Position numbers and translations under genes: made by a program | Notes under the pieces: generated by a model | What the model saw: the letters and a program-made list of their open reading frames with translations, nothing else | What the model was told of the DNA's origin: nothing | Database searches by the model: none | Source: a virus | Length of the DNA: 32,208 bases | Virus record (IMG/VR): IMGVR_UViG_3300033153_004331 | Coordinates: 1 to 32,208 of that record | Direction: 5' to 3' (one strand) | Part shown: in pieces, positions 1-5,072 of the stretch | Layout: each line of letters starts with the position of its first letter | How positions within the stretch are numbered: the stretch's first letter is position 1

Positions 1-121
1 TTATTAATAAATGTATATGTTTATGTTCTTTATCCGATAATGGTTCATCTAAGGTATGTGCTAACATATGCTTTAAATGTAAACTTTCTGATATAAGTTT
101 ATTATCTTTTTGGGTTAACAT
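1..121 (-). CDS. Small hypothetical protein, truncated by window edge
   Basis: An ATG at 121-119 is preceded on the minus strand by a GGGGGGAT ribosome-binding site and opens a frame of at least 40 codons that runs off the window. The visible part is hydrophilic and rich in His and Leu (it begins MLTQKDNKLISESLHLKHML). Its start overlaps the end of the preceding Cys-rich gene by about 20 bp, consistent with translational coupling in the leftward small-gene string. No family recognised. The existence of the gene rests on the strong Shine-Dalgarno sequence and the open frame. Confidence 0.5.
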   Translation of the reverse strand, partial: MLTQKDNKLISESLHLKHMLAHTLDEPLSDKEHKHIHLLI

Positions 122-293
122 TTTTTATCCCCCTGTATTTAATTAGAATTTTACTACTACCATCTATTCTACATCCAATTCCTACATTTGAATTTTCAGC
201 ATAGAAATTTATAATACATTTTCCTTGTACTGGATATTTAAAAATACAATGTCTAACAGAAATACAATGTTTATGGTTTGGGCATATTATCAT
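102..293 (-). CDS. Cys-rich mini-protein, C-x5-C-x5-C...YP family
   Basis: A 63-aa protein with an AAGGAAAA ribosome-binding site. Its N-terminal half carries C4, C10, C16, then Y20-P21, then C26, with a further Cys near residue 41. The spacing is identical to that of the 60-aa gene at 598-780 and close to the 77-aa gene at 1299-1532, so the three look like one family, probably binding a metal through four Cys/His ligands (inference). The C-terminal half is basic and unremarkable. Its start shares one base with the stop of the upstream 99-aa gene (TAATG), implying coupled translation. Function unknown; no similarity to a named family recognised. Confidence 0.65.
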   Translation of the reverse strand: MIICPNHKHCISVRHCIFKYPVQGKCIINFYAENSNVGIGCRIDGSSKILIKYRGIKNVNPKR

Positions 294-592
294 TATTTTT
301 TATTTTCCTTAAAGTTTATTACCCTATCATATTTATAAGAATTAACATCGCACATTTTCATATATCTATTATCAAAAGCACACTGCACACCAAAATAATC
401 GCTAATAAAGTTAGCACATTTTCTTTGTTCGTCAATATTATTTTTACATTTACACATTGTAATAGCATATTCATTACCATATCTACAATCTATTGGTGTA
501 ACAGGTGTTGCTACACGCATTATTCTTTTTATTTCAGAATCATCATTGACTGCATCAACAATATCATCTGGATTTGTTATTGTATCACTCAT
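293..592 (-). CDS. Hypothetical Cys-containing protein, 99 aa
   Basis: A 99-aa protein with a good AGGAG ribosome-binding site. The first 30 residues are acidic and probably flexible. The remainder holds six cysteines (about 36, 47, 49, 59, 71, 81), including a C-x-C, which suggests metal binding or a redox-sensitive fold, but the spacing does not match the YP-motif family around it. It sits between two members of that family in the same leftward string and couples to the next gene through a TAATG overlap. No family recognised. Confidence 0.6.
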   Translation of the reverse strand: MSDTITNPDDIVDAVNDDSEIKRIMRVATPVTPIDCRYGNEYAITMCKCKNNIDEQRKCANFISDYFGVQCAFDNRYMKMCDVNSYKYDRVINFKENKK

Positions 593-597
593 AATTA

Positions 598-780
598 TTA
601 CTCCTCATCATATTTTATTAGTGGCATCATATATAGTACATCTTTCATACAATGTGCATATATAGAGTTATCCACTACAACCAACCTCGACGTTGGAAGA
701 TGTTTATCATAAACAGGGTATTTATAATTACAATGTTTATTACAACAACACCATTTATAATCTACGCATATTAATTTCAT
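598..780 (-). CDS. Cys-rich mini-protein, C-x5-C-x5-C...YP family
   Basis: A 60-aa protein. C5, C11, C17, Y21-P22 and H27 match residue for residue the spacing C4, C10, C16, Y20-P21, C26 of the gene at 102-293, with His replacing the last Cys. The exchange of Cys for His at one position is typical of a zinc ligand (inference). Two extra Cys follow C11 directly. The ribosome-binding site is weak (GGTAAAA), and the gene starts 2 nt after the stop of the ancestral frame of the disrupted gene at 783-975, so expression may depend on coupling that the duplication there could disturb. Function unknown. Confidence 0.6.
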   Translation of the reverse strand: MKLICVDYKWCCCNKHCNYKYPVYDKHLPTSRLVVVDNSIYAHCMKDVLYMMPLIKYDEE

Positions 781-782
781 AA

Positions 783-975
783 TTATTTTACCATATTTTT
801 TGCTTGACTAACTACGGCATGGCGTATTTCAGTTATCTCTCTAAATCTACAACAGATATAATGATAATCATCTTCAATCACCTTGTCAATATTTTTAACA
901 TATTTTTTAAATAATCTTTTCCTTGTCAATATTTTTAACATATTTTTTAAATAATCTTTTTGTCATGTTTATCAT
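783..975 (-). pseudogene. Small gene frameshifted by a 40-bp tandem duplication
   Basis: From ATG 975 the frame reads MINMTKRLFKKYVKNIDK and then, because an exact 40-bp unit (921-960) is repeated at 881-920, shifts and stops early after about 23 codons. Removing one copy restores an intact 50-aa frame ending at TAA 785-783, whose tail has two adjacent Cys and ends in ...NMVK. The restored product fits neatly between the neighbours: its ATG overlaps the upstream stop (ATGA) and its stop lies 2 nt from the next start. The duplication length is not a multiple of three. It may be a recent slippage mutation or an assembly artefact. Function unknown. Confidence 0.7.
881..960. repeat. Perfect 2 x 40-bp tandem duplication
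   Basis: Positions 881-920 and 921-960 are identical (units begin CCTTGTCAATATTTTTAACA). The repeat interrupts a minus-strand small gene and changes its reading frame. No other exact tandem duplication of this size was noticed in the window. Confidence 0.95.
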
Positions 976-1127
976 AATATTCTTTTCCTTCTTTTAATTT
1001 TAGCATTAATTCTAACCATAACTTTATCCTGCCATGAATTATAATTCTTATCACATGGTTTAATTGCTTCCATCATATTATCTATAATCTCTTTACATTT
1101 TCTACCATCTATTTTATGTACTGACAT
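972..1127 (-). CDS. Hypothetical basic protein, 51 aa
   Basis: A 51-aa frame beginning MSVHKIDGRKCKEIIDNMME, preceded by AAAGGAG. It is helical-looking and ends in a strongly basic tail (KIKRRKRIL). Its TGA stop overlaps the ATG of the next, disrupted gene as ATGA, a coupling arrangement. This is one of only two apparent TGA terminators in the window. No family recognised. Confidence 0.6.
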   Translation of the reverse strand: MSVHKIDGRKCKEIIDNMMEAIKPCDKNYNSWQDKVMVRINAKIKRRKRIL

Positions 1128-1131
1128 GATA

Positions 1132-1287
1132 TTATATTTCTCCTTTAAATGTCTTTTTCCAATGATTAAATATATCCTGCAAACTCGCTGTTGGATTTAA
1201 TAATGATGTTATACTCAAAGCAAATAAAAATACGATAGCCAATACTAAAATCCCATTCCAAAAAAATGACAATATAAAACTTAACAT
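1132..1287 (-). CDS. Single-span membrane mini-protein, 51 aa
   Basis: A 51-aa protein with a strong AAAGGGGGAAATT ribosome-binding site. Residues 2-30 form one long hydrophobic segment containing a Trp-Asn-Gly kink near 10-12, followed by a hydrophilic amphipathic tail of about 20 residues ending in Lys/Glu. Predicted inner-membrane protein. Size and topology would fit a small holin or holin-like protein, but no sequence signature supports this and several similar mini-proteins lie beside it. The downstream 51-aa gene starts 4 nt after its stop. Confidence 0.65.
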   Translation of the reverse strand: MLSFILSFFWNGILVLAIVFLFALSITSLLNPTASLQDIFNHWKKTFKGEI

Positions 1288-1298
1288 AATTTCCCCCT

Positions 1299-1532
1299 TT
1301 ATAGCTTCATAAATTTAATATGTGGCTTACATTCATTACTTTTTGATTTCCCTGCCATACCAAAATCAGCCCTATACAACATATTACTATTAATACATTT
1401 ACCTATATCGAGTTCAAAAAAAATACATGTTGTGTGAGCTATTAGTTGTGGATAGCGGTATATACAACCATTACACAGTTGTTTTATTTCCTCAGTACAT
1501 ACAAATAATATTTTATTTTTATTTATTACCAT
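1299..1532 (-). CDS. Cys-rich mini-protein, YP family, divergent member
   Basis: A 77-aa protein. C12, C20, C23, Y27-P28 and H33 reproduce the core C-x-[FY]-[KR]-Y-P-x4-[CH] of the two shorter proteins at 102-293 and 598-780, with a variable first spacing. Further Cys occur at about 36 and in the C-terminal half. The ribosome-binding site is AAAGGTTAAAT. The gene begins 2 nt after the stop of the 44-aa membrane mini-protein. Probably zinc-binding (inference); role unknown, perhaps host takeover given its place in the non-structural arm. Confidence 0.65.
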   Translation of the reverse strand: MVINKNKILFVCTEEIKQLCNGCIYRYPQLIAHTTCIFFELDIGKCINSNMLYRADFGMAGKSKSNECKPHIKFMKL

Positions 1533-1534
1533 AT

Positions 1535-1669
1535 TTAACCTTTTATTTTAAAATATATTGTAAAAAATATTACACAAATTGTGAGCAAACTTAAAAATAA
1601 TAATAATAACATGCCCTGTATTGTATTCAATGAGTCAAGGGTAATATTTAACATTGTATCAATTGGCAT
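1535..1669 (-). CDS. Single-span membrane mini-protein, 44 aa
   Basis: A 44-aa frame beginning MPIDTMLNITLDSLNTIQGM. It has a polar N-terminus of about 20 residues, then a strongly hydrophobic stretch (about 20-38, rich in Leu, Ile and Phe) and a short basic end (KIKG). AAAAGGAAAA lies upstream. The N-out/C-in or reverse topology cannot be decided. One of four consecutive tiny membrane proteins; no family recognised. Confidence 0.6.
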   Translation of the reverse strand: MPIDTMLNITLDSLNTIQGMLLLLFLSLLTICVIFFTIYFKIKG

Positions 1670-1685
1670 ATCATTTTCCTTTTAT

Positions 1686-1814
1686 TTATAGTGCATATTT
1701 AAAATTAATAACAATTAAAATAGGTATAATTAATACTAATAAATAAGCATAACTTGTCACACCTAAACCACAAATAATTACTGGATTTAAAATATTTATA
1801 ACATTATTCAGCAT
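1686..1814 (-). CDS. Single-span membrane mini-protein, 42 aa
   Basis: A 42-aa frame beginning MLNNVINILNPVIICGLGVT, hydrophobic almost throughout and ending NFKYAL. The ribosome-binding site is AAAGGAAATATT. About 105 nt of non-coding sequence, including a perfect 9-bp hairpin, separates it from the gene upstream, so it may head its own transcript or lie after a processing site. Function unknown. Confidence 0.6.
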   Translation of the reverse strand: MLNNVINILNPVIICGLGVTSYAYLLVLIIPILIVINFKYAL

Positions 1815-1840
1815 AATATTTCCTTTATCTATTTTATGTT

Positions 1841-1861
1841 ATTATCTTGAAGCAAGATAAT
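1841..1861. promoter_or_regulatory. Perfect 9-bp hairpin in non-coding gap
   Basis: ATTATCTTG and CAAGATAAT are exact inverted copies separated by AAG, within the gap between the membrane mini-protein genes at 1686-1814 and 1919-2029. On the minus (transcribed) strand it is not followed by a T run, so a simple terminator is unlikely. An RNA processing, stabilising or operator site is possible. Confidence 0.4.
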
Positions 1862-1918
1862 ATTAGAAAAGAGATAAAGTTAGAGCCTTTTATATCCACT
1901 TACTCAGGTGGTGTTAAA

Positions 1919-2029
1919 TTAACGTACTGGTATATGATTAATGATAGCACTATAACAGGTTGCCACAAAAGCCAATACCATAACAATATAGCCAATTAAA
2001 TAACAATATTTATCTACAATTCTTTTCAT
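1919..2029 (-). CDS. Single-span membrane mini-protein, 36 aa
   Basis: A 36-aa frame, MKRIVDKYCYLIGYIVMVLA and onward. It has a short positively charged start and one hydrophobic span from about residue 9 to 30, so the N-terminus is probably cytoplasmic. The AACAGGAGA ribosome-binding site overlaps the end of the upstream 50-aa gene, whose stop lies only 4 nt before this ATG. No family recognised. Confidence 0.6.
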   Translation of the reverse strand: MKRIVDKYCYLIGYIVMVLAFVATCYSAIINHIPVR

Positions 2030-2033
2030 AATA

Positions 2034-2186
2034 TTAAAATCTCCTGTTAGTTGTTGCTATTTTTACTTGCATTGCTCTAATCAATAAAGCCCTGAAATGA
2101 GATTTGAAATCAGGCGTACAATTTCTTAAACCTGTTAAAGCTCTGTTAAATTGTAATTGCCAGAATAACTCTTTTTCTTTAGTCAT
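2034..2186 (-). CDS. Hypothetical protein, 50 aa
   Basis: A 50-aa, basic, helical-looking protein beginning MTKEKELFWQLQFNRALTGL, with an AATAGGAGATT ribosome-binding site. It contains a single Cys and ends in TTNRRF. It is closely spaced with the following membrane mini-protein gene. No recognisable domain. Confidence 0.6.
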   Translation of the reverse strand: MTKEKELFWQLQFNRALTGLRNCTPDFKSHFRALLIRAMQVKIATTNRRF

Positions 2187-2215
2187 GTTAATAATCTCCT
2201 ATTGTTAATAGTTAA

Positions 2216-2539
2216 TTAAACATTATCTCCGGTTGCTTTAAACATTTCATATTTATAATAATCGGGCTTACAATAATGTACAATGTCAGGCTTGTGATGT
2301 TCTGATAAAATACTATTTGGAATAAACTTCGGGTTACTCATATTATATACTTTGACTTTCTTGTACCTATCGGGTGTAGTTCTTATCGGTCTGTCTATAA
2401 TATTTGATATTTTATCTTTTGTATCAATCCACTTTCTGCATGTAGTACATAGAGTTTTATTCTTTATAAATTTAGACCGGATAGATTTTGGTGTGAATGT
2501 TTCAAAACAATGTGGACAATGTATTTTTTTAGACTTCAT
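2216..2539 (-). CDS. Zinc-ribbon protein, 107 aa
   Basis: The N-terminus holds two C-x2-C knuckles (C8/C11 and C31/C34) about 20 residues apart in a basic context, a typical four-Cys zinc ribbon. The remaining 70 residues are polar, rich in Lys, Pro and Tyr, and of unknown fold. AAGGAT precedes the ATG. It is the first gene after the terminator at 2621-2647 in the leftward direction, so it probably has its own promoter. A TATAAT hexamer at 2571-2566 is well placed but has no convincing -35. A nucleic-acid-binding role is possible but not shown. Confidence 0.7.
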   Translation of the reverse strand: MKSKKIHCPHCFETFTPKSIRSKFIKNKTLCTTCRKWIDTKDKISNIIDRPIRTTPDRYKKVKVYNMSNPKFIPNSILSEHHKPDIVHYCKPDYYKYEMFKATGDNV

Positions 2540-2620
2540 ATTATTTTATCCTTCATTAAATAGTTATTATATTTTATCTCTTTTATATTACCACCTATAA
2601 ATAGATAGCAATATAGAAAA

Positions 2621-2647
2621 GATAAAAGGGCGGTTTTTAGGCCGCCC
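2621..2647 (-). terminator. Rho-independent terminator of the leftward 156-aa gene
   Basis: On the minus strand GGGCGG (2647-2642) and CCGCCC (2633-2628) form a GC-rich stem with an A-rich loop, followed directly by TTTTATCTTTT. It lies 8 nt after the stop codon of the gene at 2655-3125. Textbook intrinsic terminator geometry. Confidence 0.9.
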
Positions 2648-2654
2648 GATTATA

Positions 2655-3125
2655 TTACTCGCTGAACTTGAAACTGTATCCGGTCTTTTCTACTTTATCC
2701 TCTTTAACAACACGCAACTTATTTTCTAACTGTGCCATCTCCGCCTGTAAACATCCGATAATATCTTCAGTCTGTTCATCACTCCATGTGTATAAATTAT
2801 CGTTTGCCACGTTAACCATTGCCCTGATTGACTTCACCAATTTTGACATGCGGGGTTTTGCGAGTCTAACAAAGTTCAGCTTTTCCAGTTCAATAACTTC
2901 AGAATCAGTTAACTTTTCCTTATTGTAATACGTTCCCTTGCCTGCACAAATTGCTGATACTTTCTTGCCTTTTCCCTCTTCTTTTGTGAAATAGCCATGA
3001 TTCTTGAAGCCATTGTTAATAGCTTCTTTTAAATCATTACCAGTTAGTTCATTGTCTAACTCATCAATTTCAGACTGAACCAATCTCTTGCCAGTTGTAT
3101 GAACATAAACTAAATTCTTACTCAT
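2655..3125 (-). CDS. Hypothetical soluble protein, 156 aa
   Basis: A 156-aa protein with a TAAGGGGATT ribosome-binding site. The N-terminal part (about 1-65) is mixed alpha/beta-like with one Cys. The C-terminal part (about 110-150) contains acidic/Gln-rich helical sequence with heptad-like Leu spacing, suggesting a coiled coil. It forms its own leftward unit: the first gene from the divergent control region, followed at once by a strong terminator, and with a perfect palindrome just upstream. That position suits an early regulator, but no DNA-binding motif is evident. Function unknown. Confidence 0.75.
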   Translation of the reverse strand: MSKNLVYVHTTGKRLVQSEIDELDNELTGNDLKEAINNGFKNHGYFTKEEGKGKKVSAICAGKGTYYNKEKLTDSEVIELEKLNFVRLAKPRMSKLVKSIRAMVNVANDNLYTWSDEQTEDIIGCLQAEMAQLENKLRVVKEDKVEKTGYSFKFSE

Positions 3126-3147
3126 GATAAATCCCCTTATTTTATGT

Positions 3148-3163
3148 GCAGCATAATTGCTGC
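3148..3163. promoter_or_regulatory. Palindromic site upstream of leftward gene (candidate operator)
   Basis: GCAGCA-TAAT-TGCTGC has perfect 6-bp arms with a 4-bp spacer. It lies about 23-38 bp upstream of the start codon at 3125, between that gene and the AT-rich divergent region. Such symmetry fits a dimeric repressor site, or a hairpin in the 5' leader. No second copy was noticed nearby. Confidence 0.4.
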
Positions 3164-3368
3164 CATACTACTTATAAATAACTGTTTAACTGAAATGTAG
3201 CGCACGCTAACATTTACCTATATATAATATAGATATATATATAATATGATATAGATATAAATAGAATAAGAATATAAATATAATATCTATATAAATATAG
3301 ATAATATAAATATAAACCCTACATAATATAGATATACATATTAGATAATATATAATATATATAGATAG

Positions 3369-3389
3369 AATAGTAATTGATATACTATT
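3369..3389. repeat. Inverted repeat, 7-bp arms
   Basis: AATAGTA (3369-3375) and TACTATT (3383-3389) are exact inverted copies with a 7-nt spacer at the right edge of the AT-rich tract. Possible protein-binding or cruciform site. Confidence 0.5.
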
Positions 3390-3397
3390 AATATTGT

Positions 3398-3412
3398 GTA
3401 GTCTTAGACTAC
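3398..3412. repeat. Inverted repeat GTAGTC-TTA-GACTAC
   Basis: Perfect 6-bp arms with a 3-nt spacer, 8 bp after the preceding inverted repeat and 8 bp before the second TGAAATGTA copy. Likely part of the same control region. Confidence 0.5.
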
Positions 3413-3429
3413 CATACGAGTGAAATGTA

Positions 3430-3840
3430 ATTCAGATACTCCATAGGATAATCAGTCTGCCAGAATAGCAAGCCAGAAAAGAAAACAAGAAAAGAAAAGA
3501 TATTCTGTTCTTACTTATTAGTAACTGCGTTAAAGAAAAAGCATCCTTTTTTTGAATGGAATGTGATGGGGTATGCAATGGGTTCAGGGAAGTTAAGGAA
3601 AAAAATACATACACCCACACAGATATTTTTTATTTTTTCTAATTCTATGTAAACCCCCTATATATATGAAAAGAGACTCCTTTTCTAGTATATTATAAGG
3701 GACTCCTAAAATATAATTTTTGAACAAACCCGACCTGCTAGGATCTATATATATAGAGGGATGTTTTTTTACATCCCGATGCATGATTAAGAATCTATGC
3801 AAGAGGGTTGTTTTTTTTTAGTATATTCAGGGGATATAAG
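3430..3840 (+). promoter_or_regulatory. Non-coding leader with hairpins and T-run before the rightward genes
   Basis: No credible gene is seen in these 411 bp. The last 85 bp contain a palindrome CTATATATATAG (3745-3756), a hairpin with 7-bp arms GGGATGT/ACATCCC around six T (3758-3777), a bulged 9-bp hairpin TGCAT-GATT/AATC-T-ATGCA (3780-3801), and a run of nine or more T (3811-3819) just before the first rightward gene. This resembles a terminator or attenuator in a leader. The 7-mer GACTCCT occurs twice 26 bp apart (3675, 3701). Promoters probably lie here, but no convincing -35/-10 pair could be fixed. Confidence 0.4.
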
Positions 3841-3954
3841 ATGAAGACGATTAGCATATATTATCTAGCAATCAAGTATTGGTTAAACGGAGATGATTGG
3901 GATTACGCAAAAGAGTTCGCCCGATTTGTGGTCAACGGATTTCGCATGAAATAA
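3841..3954 (+). CDS. Hypothetical mini-protein, 37 aa
   Basis: A 37-aa frame with a strong CAGGGGATATAAG ribosome-binding site. It is helical and amphipathic, with a GDDW tract followed by DYAKEFARFVVNGF. It is the first gene of the rightward unit. Not matched to a family with certainty; the small size means function is unknown. Confidence 0.65.
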   Translation: MKTISIYYLAIKYWLNGDDWDYAKEFARFVVNGFRMK

Positions 3955-3996
3955 GGAATACGAAATTGGTTTTAGAATTAAATAGGGGGATATAAA

Positions 3997-4236
3997 ATGG
4001 CGACACCGATGCACGAAACAAAACTAAAACATGTAGTAATTGAAATAGATGGAGTGGAATACCAGTTTTCTATGTCTGACCTGTTAGGATTGAAACGGGT
4101 ATTAGAAGATTTGGGAATAATAAAACACGAAGTTCCATATTATATTCCATATACAGAACCTTATAAATATGAACCAAACAAATATGAATACCCCACAATT
4201 ACTTGGGGAGAAGGAACGATAGCTTGTAATGGGTAA
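3997..4236 (+). CDS. Hypothetical protein, 79 aa
   Basis: A 79-aa protein with a TAGGGGGATATAAA ribosome-binding site. Residues 9-45 look like a beta-strand pair followed by a helix (HVVIEIDGVEYQFSMSDLLG). The second half is rich in Tyr and Pro (YYIPYTEPYKYEPNKYEYP), which is probably extended. Its end overlaps the start of the next gene by 8 bp. No family recognised. Confidence 0.65.
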   Translation: MATPMHETKLKHVVIEIDGVEYQFSMSDLLGLKRVLEDLGIIKHEVPYYIPYTEPYKYEPNKYEYPTITWGEGTIACNG

Positions 4237-4744
4237 CGGGAAACTAAATATAAAAGGCAAGATAGGTAGAATAGATAAGGAAGAGCTAATCAAGTTGATG
4301 TGTGCTCGCACTCCAGAGGGGAGGAAGTTTACCCACTCTGAGATAGCAGCGCAGTTAGGAGTGTCTCGGGGAGCTGTTACAGCTATGATACCGAAGATAC
4401 CAGAAGAGATCGTAGCTAAGAGGAACGTAGAGAATTATAGAGAAGCGAGAGCAGAATTGTTCGCAGACCTCCAGAAGTTGATTCTCACCTACATCACGCC
4501 TCAGAAATTGAAGCAGTCTAGTCTCCAACAGTTAGGCAATTTGTTCAAGATGTTTTATGAAAAAGAGAAGGTTGAATTAGGTCAGGTAACAGATACAGCA
4601 GTTGTTATACACAAGAATAAATTAGACAAAGAAACGATAGCGCAGATAGAAGAAGCAATAGGTAGTGCCACAGCGAAACGGCTAGCAGCTTCCCGGAAGG
4701 AGAGCCTAGCTCTCGCCAAGGGAGAATATTTAAAAGCAGTATAA
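4229..4744 (+). CDS. Helix-turn-helix protein, candidate terminase small subunit
   Basis: A 171-aa protein. Residues 35-58 form a clear helix-turn-helix (FTHSEIAAQLGVSRGAVTAM). After it come about 75 residues of predicted helix, with a basic/alanine-rich C-terminus. A DNA-binding HTH followed by a helical oligomerisation region and a short tail, at about 170 aa, is the usual build of phage small terminases. No other small-terminase candidate appears upstream of the large subunit at 14350. The distance between them (about 10 kb) is unusual, so a transcriptional regulator remains possible. GC content looks slightly higher than in its neighbours. Confidence 0.6.
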   Translation: MGNGKLNIKGKIGRIDKEELIKLMCARTPEGRKFTHSEIAAQLGVSRGAVTAMIPKIPEEIVAKRNVENYREARAELFADLQKLILTYITPQKLKQSSLQQLGNLFKMFYEKEKVELGQVTDTAVVIHKNKLDKETIAQIEEAIGSATAKRLAASRKESLALAKGEYLKAV

Positions 4745-4757
4745 AGGGGGAAATGGT

Positions 4758-4898
4758 ATGAAAATAAACAACACAATTTATAAAGAAGCACGAGAAAAAA
4801 TCAAATTAGAAAATTATATTAATTGTTGTTTACAGGTAGATATTTGTCCTGCCTGTGGAAAATCATTAAAACCAAAACCGTGTAAATGCAAATATTAA
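4758..4898 (+). CDS. Zinc-binding mini-protein, 46 aa
   Basis: A 46-aa frame with an AAGGGGGAAAT ribosome-binding site. A helical N-terminal half is followed by C23-C24, then CPAC (30-33), and CKC (42-44) close to the C-terminus, giving enough ligands for one zinc knuckle. It ends 5 nt before the tRNA-Thr gene. The ATG at 4758 was chosen because an ATG at 4753 closes after two codons. Function unknown. Confidence 0.65.
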   Translation: MKINNTIYKEAREKIKLENYINCCLQVDICPACGKSLKPKPCKCKY

Positions 4899-4903
4899 AT
4901 AAA

Positions 4904-4978
4904 GCCGTATAAGCATTTAAGGTGATGCGCCGGTCTTGTAAATCGGGGAAAGGAGTTCGATACTTCTATGCGGCCCCA
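4904..4978 (+). tRNA. tRNA-Thr (anticodon UGU), CCA encoded
   Basis: The full cloverleaf can be drawn: acceptor GCCGTAT/ATGCGGC (one G-U), D stem GCAT/ATGC with a GG-containing loop, anticodon stem CCGGT/ATCGG with loop CTTGTAA (anticodon TGT at 4937-4939), variable GGAA, and T stem AGGAG/CTTCT with loop TTCGATA. C73 is followed by an encoded CCA (4976-4978). It reads ACA, a codon common in these AT-rich genes. The discriminator C is unusual for a bacterial tRNA-Thr. Confidence 0.93.
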
Positions 4979-4982
4979 ATAT

Positions 4983-5055
4983 AGGGGATACAGCAAGGTG
5001 CGGACTGTCCCTTGGACGGATGGTTAGGTTGGGTCGATACCAACATCCCTTACCA
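4983..5055 (+). tRNA. Divergent tRNA-like gene, anticodon UGG (Pro-like), CCA encoded
   Basis: It lies 4 nt after tRNA-Thr. Acceptor AGGGGAT/ATCCCTT has seven pairs (one G-U), A73 is followed by encoded CCA (5053-5055), and the T arm is GTTGG-GTCGATA-CCAAC. The anticodon arm TGTCC-CTTGGAC-GGATG is weak (two G-U pairs) and gives TGG at 5013-5015. The D arm is abnormally short: CAGC/GCGG with one mismatch around a 5-nt loop. Position 54 is G rather than T. An alternative CTGTCC/GGACGG hairpin competes with the anticodon arm. Either a functional but atypical tRNA-Pro, a decaying copy, or a tRNA mimic. Confidence 0.6.
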
Positions 5056-5072
5056 AATCGAATAATATAAAA

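Larger units (their letters stand above)
3191..3429. other. AT-rich divergent control region, possible replication origin
   Basis: About 170 bp (3220-3390) is almost purely A/T, dominated by TATA/ATAGATATA-type repeats. The 9-mer TGAAATGTA occurs at both edges (3191-3199 and 3421-3429). The first copy is followed by a TAGCG-CA-CGCTA inverted repeat (3198-3209); the second is preceded by two inverted repeats (3369-3389 and 3398-3412). Genes to the left read leftward and genes to the right read rightward. An easily melted tract flanked by repeats suits an origin or divergent promoters. No coding signal seen. Confidence 0.5.

Noticed and set aside
278-712. Plus-strand open frame of 144 codons in the left arm
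   Set aside because: It is antisense to three well-supported small genes, and its Ile/Tyr/Cys-rich translation looks like the complement of those genes.
3220-3390. CRISPR-like array in the AT-rich repeats
   Set aside because: The repeats are short, irregular ATAT-type sequences without constant units and unique spacers.
3432-3802. Two minus-strand open frames of 62 and 69 codons in the leader region
   Set aside because: No good ribosome-binding sites, compositions driven by AT-rich repeats, and overlap with hairpins; judged chance frames.
2540-3840. Individual sigma-70-type promoters
   Set aside because: Many TATAAT-like hexamers (for example 2571-2566 on the minus strand and 3711-3716) occur by chance in this AT-rich DNA, and none has a good -35 at proper spacing.
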